The notes under the pieces were generated by a model. That model had not been told where the DNA came from. It was given only the letters and a program-made list of their open reading frames with translations, and searched no databases. Shown here piece after piece: positions 4,501 to 6,400 of a DNA stretch of 6,400 bases (its first letter is position 1; each line of letters begins with the position of its first letter). A program made the position numbers and the translations under genes. This DNA comes from Lachnospiraceae bacterium UBA4317 (lineage in GTDB: Bacteria > Bacillota_A > Clostridia > Lachnospirales > Lachnospiraceae): positions 12,504 to 18,903 of the forward strand of contig DGUF01000193.1 of the NCBI GenBank assembly GCA_002394525.1. Reading direction: 5' to 3'.

Positions 4501-6400
4501 TCCCTGTCCCGGTCCAGAGACCGCAGGGCGCAGGTGACCCTGGTCGGGGACAGGTCCCTGGTCCCGATCAGCGCGGCCGCCCGGGATTCACTGCGGAAGG
4601 GCTCATAGCGGACAGGCCGGTTGGCATCCATATCGAAGCGGAATTGATAGAATGCCTCCCCAGCTTCCTGCCCTCCTTTCCCTCCTTTTCCGCCTCTTCC
4701 GCCCGCTCCAGCCGTTCCGGCCGGGCCGGATCCGGCAAAGACCCTGAGGTCTCCGGTCGGAGGCGTGACATCGATCACCTTGCGCCCGCTCCAGTACTGC
4801 CCGTTGTTTTTTGCCCCGGAGGAACTACCGCTGGTCCCGCAGGGGTATGTCGCGGCCGCCCGGGCTCTGAGGGCCCCGGACCTGTCGTTCTGCTCCTGGG
4901 CGGCAGAGGGCCGCAGGAGATTGCCGGCCATATCACTGCCCCCGATCGAGAAGCGGTAGCTCCCTTCATTGCGGCTGCAGGCCTCGACCTGCATTTCAAA
5001 TACGGCCTTTGTCCTGCCCCCGCTGACCGAGGTCCCTGTGCATTCCAGGGCGGGCGGCTCCCAGGCCGGGAAAATCCGGGAGAAGCTTTCGGAGTCCGCC
5101 CCGCTTTCTTCATGATCCGGCCCGCCACTTCCCGCAGCCAGCTGACTGCAGATCCCGGACCTGATCCTGTTCTTATCAAAATTCATATCTTCCACCCTGT
5201 AGACTGCCCGGATCCCGGAAACCGCCCTCCCGTAATAGACGATCTCCCTGTCCCTGGCGGCATCGAACCTGTCCGCCAGCTTGGCAGGCTGGTTGATGGA
5301 AAAGCTGTAGACCGGCGGAGTCGTATCGATAATGACGGTAAAAAGAGGCCTGTAGCCGGTCCCGCAGTCTCCCGCTGCCCGGGCTGTGCTGCAGCCCACA
5401 GGGGCGTACTGCCTGTTGACCCGGGTCCCGGCAGCAAATCTCTCGGTCACAGCCGCGGGATTTCCGGCCCGGTCCCGGCCCCAGGCCCCGAAGCTGTAGG
5501 CGCCGTCCCCGCTTCCTGCCGGGAGCCGAAAAACGGCCGTCTTCCGCCAGCTGCTCCTGATCCGGTCCGCCTCTTTGGGGGCCGTCAGATATGGCCGGAA
5601 GGACCTGTTGTAAAAAAGCCGGCTCCGGTCCGGATTTTCCTCCTCCAGGGAAAAAACCGCCTCCGCCTTCCCGCTGATGCAGGCCTGAAGGCCGGCGGCG
5701 GAACTTCCGGCACCTGCCGGTCTTGCTCCGCCATCGTCTGTCCCGGTACCGCCGGAGGATCTTCCAGTCCCGGCCGGGTCAGCTCCGGCGCCGGCCGCCG
5801 CGCCTGAAGCCTCTCCGGAGGCCTTCCCGGCTCCGGCTGCCTCATCCGCATAGACAAAGGCCGTGGCGCCCGGAAGACTGTATTCGAGCGTGATCTTCGG
5901 CGGAGTCCTGTCAATGACCAGACTGCAGCGGGAGGCATATCCGGTCCCGCATCCCTCTGTTCTCTCCTTCAGCCCCTTCTTAAAGGCCGCTGCGCTGCCG
6001 GTCCTGTTTTCCGTCTTTCCCTCAATGACCTCCGTGACGGCAGCGGGGTTGCCGGCCTTGTCCTCGCCCCAGATGCTGAAGTGGTACTCCCCCTCCCGGT
6101 CTGTACACAGGAGGTCCATGCCGGCCTCCCGGTCCCACTTCTTTGCGCCTGTCTTTTTCCCCTTTCCTTCCGCACATATATAAAAGAGGCGTCCGGGGTC
6201 AATATGTTCATTTTTTACGGTCGCGGAGGCTTTCACTTCCACCTTTCCCGACAGGAAAGCGTAAACATGACCGGCATCAGAACCTGCCGAACCTGCTTTT
6301 GCAGTGTCCGGCGTCACAGAGGCCGCCGGCACTGTCTTCGCTTTAGGTCCTGTTCCGCCCGCCGGTACTGTCTTCGCCGCGGTTCCTGTTCCAGCCGCCG
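1596..6400 (-). CDS. Giant Ig-like repeat surface protein, N-terminus outside window
   Basis: The frame stays open from the stop at 1596-1598 to the right edge: 1600 complete codons, with no in-window start needed, so the 5' end is missing. The GTG at 6332 is internal, since the same repeat-bearing frame continues upstream of it. The product is a chain of about ten Ig-like modules. Each runs from a strand plus an E-x-NFD-like motif (VREHNF, VEDMNF, VTDRNM) to a D-x-AGN turn and a closing D-x-TPP linker. Near the C-terminus one hydrophobic helix is followed by RKKGSAGSR, predicting an outside body anchored in the membrane. No LPXTG sorting motif is present. Alanine/glycine-rich and glycine/lysine-rich linkers interrupt modules. 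One module contains a palindromic insert and another a 22-residue duplication. No catalytic domain is recognisable in the visible part. Adhesion, or a stalk carrying an unseen N-terminal domain, is plausible but inferred. Confidence 0.9.
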   Translation of the reverse strand, partial: AAGTGTAAKTVPAGGTGPKAKTVPAASVTPDTAKAGSAGSDAGHVYAFLSGKVEVKASATVKNEHIDPGRLFYICAEGKGKKTGAKKWDREAGMDLLCTDREGEYHFSIWGEDKAGNPAAVTEVIEGKTENRTGSAAAFKKGLKERTEGCGTGYASRCSLVIDRTPPKITLEYSLPGATAFVYADEAAGAGKASGEASGAAAGAGADPAGTGRSSGGTGTDDGGARPAGAGSSAAGLQACISGKAEAVFSLEEENPDRSRLFYNRSFRPYLTAPKEADRIRSSWRKTAVFRLPAGSGDGAYSFGAWGRDRAGNPAAVTERFAAGTRVNRQYAPVGCSTARAAGDCGTGYRPLFTVIIDTTPPVYSFSINQPAKLADRFDAARDREIVYYGRAVSGIRAVYRVEDMNFDKNRIRSGICSQLAAGSGGPDHEESGADSESFSRIFPAWEPPALECTGTSVSGGRTKAVFEMQVEACSRNEGSYRFSIGGSDMAGNLLRPSAAQEQNDRSGALRARAAATYPCGTSGSSSGAKNNGQYWSGRKVIDVTPPTGDLRVFAGSGPAGTAGAGGRGGKGGKGGQEAGEAFYQFRFDMDANRPVRYEPFRSESRAAALIGTRDLSPTRVTCALRSLDRDRDRIFAASNPVVSGGDRGWNEDNSLEMKVSGDQVFYLEKILLEDRAGNVRINEPGAAWTMAESGRIYLDTDSPRVSPVTDAEAPEVRILADGRFTRHEADGERYIYRPAGKTLDLKVSVTDPGGAARSSGLSKVSLRVTAGDVDITDRVTAEGIPYESNIKKRKKMDKNGNTNIKDPDLLYEIRDAAIHIPTASFAQSNDITVRVEAADNSGNRSSVSRDGGLVRLGIDTVGPLVEVVYRDQAPPVNEKYFAGSRQAEIIVTDRNMDSEKIRIRTNMEAKGGFEAPHPNRTSDGRGEKGDGDRWVKRLAADRDGDYSLDLDGTDALGNRIRQVQWKGPAPQAFTVDRTVPVISIFLQNTDVRNGRYYNRAQTALITVREHNFRRQDLKLELTASAGGDDPRPPEPEPTAFSADGDFHTASVRFDRDGCYSIRVSCTDPAGNRAREAVCGEFVVDMTPPKLLFDRSGPFRFGADGSGWSGDLPLDDCIYTGGLFRPRVRVEDTWFDADRSYFTAEGAGRGTVYRARPEAKVQNRYSSDSPETRGVLRTLFAQNPSLTARGARKAYWNRRAQRCMYTPFEGACTETQNRCIDLCLPEFEIKKSFDDVYYVKACAVDLAGNRSPLARFRFSLNRFGSTFEEGDAGGGRPDPENSRTCAYVRRYYNNRVDGPVSVREISPVRITQYRIYRTKDGFSRELKEGEEYRRITEKETDGDCRYRYEIDDRVFAGDGHYSFLLVTRDREGNENSTAQMMEDVAEPESRDREGNENSTAQMMEDGADPQIMRVTSFPIAFCVDRTPPSIRIAGVDPHERRIRARSLDLTVLPEDGQSGVSSVELRFRTGWRGNGRDIPGRAPDRVLICRYMDPKVPDPEAAAQTELDLHNLTRNGRIEIPVHLEEEARWQLIEIVTRDRARNENTDTSLRFLVTTDPLVRFLALIEPSAPAAAVLVPALLALFLAAACRKKGSAGSRGL
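1632..1691 (-). other. C-terminal transmembrane anchor of the surface protein
   Basis: About 20 residues rich in Ala, Leu and Val (starting APAAAVLVP and ending LAAAC) are followed at once by RKK and an eight-residue tail. The positive-inside rule places the tail in the cytoplasm and the Ig-like modules outside. Sortase anchoring is unlikely because no LPXTG-type motif precedes the helix. Confidence 0.85.
2176..2298 (-). repeat. 66-bp in-frame tandem duplication
   Basis: The segment 2176-2232 recurs at 2242-2298 with a single mismatch (2183 against 2249) and a period of exactly 66 bp. In protein, DREGNENSTAQMMED occurs twice, 22 residues apart, at the D-x-x-GN turn of one Ig-like module. The near-identity at DNA level marks a recent slippage or unequal-crossover event. 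The frame is kept, and the following VDRTPP linker is intact. Confidence 0.95.
2760..2788. repeat. Hairpin 1 of the palindromic element
   Basis: TGTACACGCCC (2760-2770) and GGGCGTGTACA (2778-2788) pair perfectly over 11 bp around a 7-nt loop. Confidence 0.92.
2792..2841. repeat. Hairpin 2 of the palindromic element
   Basis: GCGCGCGGCG (2798-2807) and CGCCGCGCGC (2828-2837) pair perfectly over 10 bp. An outer AACG/CGTT stem (2792-2795, 2838-2841) follows past a two-base bulge. The 20-nt loop holds its own small hairpin, ACGC-TTT-GCGT (2816-2826). Confidence 0.9.
2850..2876. repeat. Hairpin 3 of the palindromic element
   Basis: GTTTTGCGCA (2850-2859) and TGCGCAAAAC (2867-2876) pair perfectly over 10 bp around a 7-nt loop. 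Flanking GG/CC and AAAC/GTTT (2842-2845, 2884-2887) could lengthen the stem with internal loops. Confidence 0.92.
3978..4028 (-). other. AT-rich, basic patch within an Ig-like module
   Basis: The encoded segment (from IKKRKKMDKNG to NIKD) is Lys/Asn-rich, and its DNA is visibly AT-rich within a GC-rich gene. It sits in a loop between the strand-forming parts of the fifth module and may be a slippage-grown or foreign insert. Confidence 0.5.
4653..4733 (-). other. Glycine/lysine-rich linker
   Basis: About 27 residues are mostly Gly with Ala, Lys and Arg (GRGGKGGKGGQ core), placed just after the third D-x-TPP motif. It is probably a flexible, unstructured linker between modules. Confidence 0.75.
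5682..5834 (-). other. Alanine/glycine-rich low-complexity linker
   Basis: About 50 residues are dominated by Ala, Gly, Ser and Thr, lying after the first D-x-TPP motif and before the next strand (AVFSLEEENPDRS). It is probably a disordered spacer, similar in style to the repeats at the right edge of the window. Confidence 0.75.
6325..6400 (-). repeat. 36-bp in-frame tandem repeat near the missing N-terminus
   Basis: The segment 6325-6356 recurs at 6361-6392 with six mismatches and a 36-bp period, and a further copy seems to begin at 6393. The protein reads as 12-residue units (GTGTAAKTVPA, then GTGPKAKTVPA), rich in Ala, Gly, Thr and Pro. The array runs off the window. It probably forms an extended linker ahead of the first Ig-like module. 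Confidence 0.75.

Larger units (their letters stand above)
1770..6062 (-). repeat. Series of diverged Ig-like modules marked by AGN and TPP motifs
   Basis: The D-x-AGN-type turn recurs at 6048-6062, 5460-5474, 4920-4934, 4362-4376, 3867-3881, 3522-3536, 3183-3197, 2652-2666, 2280-2294 (repeated at 2214-2228) and, degenerate as DRARN, 1770-1784. The D-x-TPP-type linker occurs at 5898-5912, 5313-5327, 4758-4772, 4287-4301 (DTDSP), 3807-3821 (DTVGP), 3456-3470 (DRTVP), 3132-3146 and 2115-2129. This alternation is the known signature of bacterial Ig-like repeats in surface proteins. The first two modules (nearest the missing N-terminus) also share CGTGY before the TPP linker, and the third keeps CGT there. 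The modules have diverged strongly, unlike the near-identical repeats of many adhesins. Confidence 0.85.

Noticed and set aside
4644..5807. Plus-strand open frame of 387 codons
   Set aside because: It is a shadow of the surface-protein gene; Pro/Gly/Arg-rich translation and absence of initiation signals argue against a real gene.

Overview
The window holds two genes, both on the minus strand, with no convincing gene on the plus strand. The nearly complete AGGAGG ribosome-binding site, the LacI-type regulator and the very large Ig-like surface protein with a C-terminal membrane anchor suggest a Gram-positive anaerobe of the Clostridia, perhaps a gut Lachnospiraceae-type organism. That placement is inferred from style, not from a marker gene. 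The large gene is clearly more GC-rich than the regulator and the intergenic DNA.

Layout by increasing coordinate. Positions 1-232 lie downstream of the regulator and carry no gene. They hold three 11-bp tandem repeats at the window edge, a long imperfect inverted repeat (111-159) and a perfect 17-bp palindrome (198-214). Positions 233-1327 encode a LacI-family transcriptional regulator of 364 residues. Positions 1328-1595 are intergenic, with a strong SD, a candidate promoter, an operator-like imperfect palindrome and a GC-rich inverted repeat. From 1596 to the right edge (6400) runs one open frame of at least 1600 codons. It encodes an extracellular protein built of about ten Ig-like modules and ending in one transmembrane helix with a short basic tail; its N-terminus is beyond the window.

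The most notable feature is inside the giant gene. A block at about 2755-2907 consists of three successive perfect hairpins (10-11 bp arms) and is bounded by a 9-bp direct repeat. Its base-word composition differs from the surrounding gene. The repeat-to-repeat distance is 162 bp (54 codons), so the block is translated in frame as an insert in one Ig-like module. It looks like a palindromic mobile element tolerated within a protein. The same gene also carries an almost perfect 66-bp in-frame tandem duplication and a 36-bp in-frame tandem repeat at its upstream edge, so it seems to grow by in-frame repeat gain.

The regulator lies 268 bp downstream of the surface-protein gene and probably has its own promoter. 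The sequence does not show what it senses or controls.
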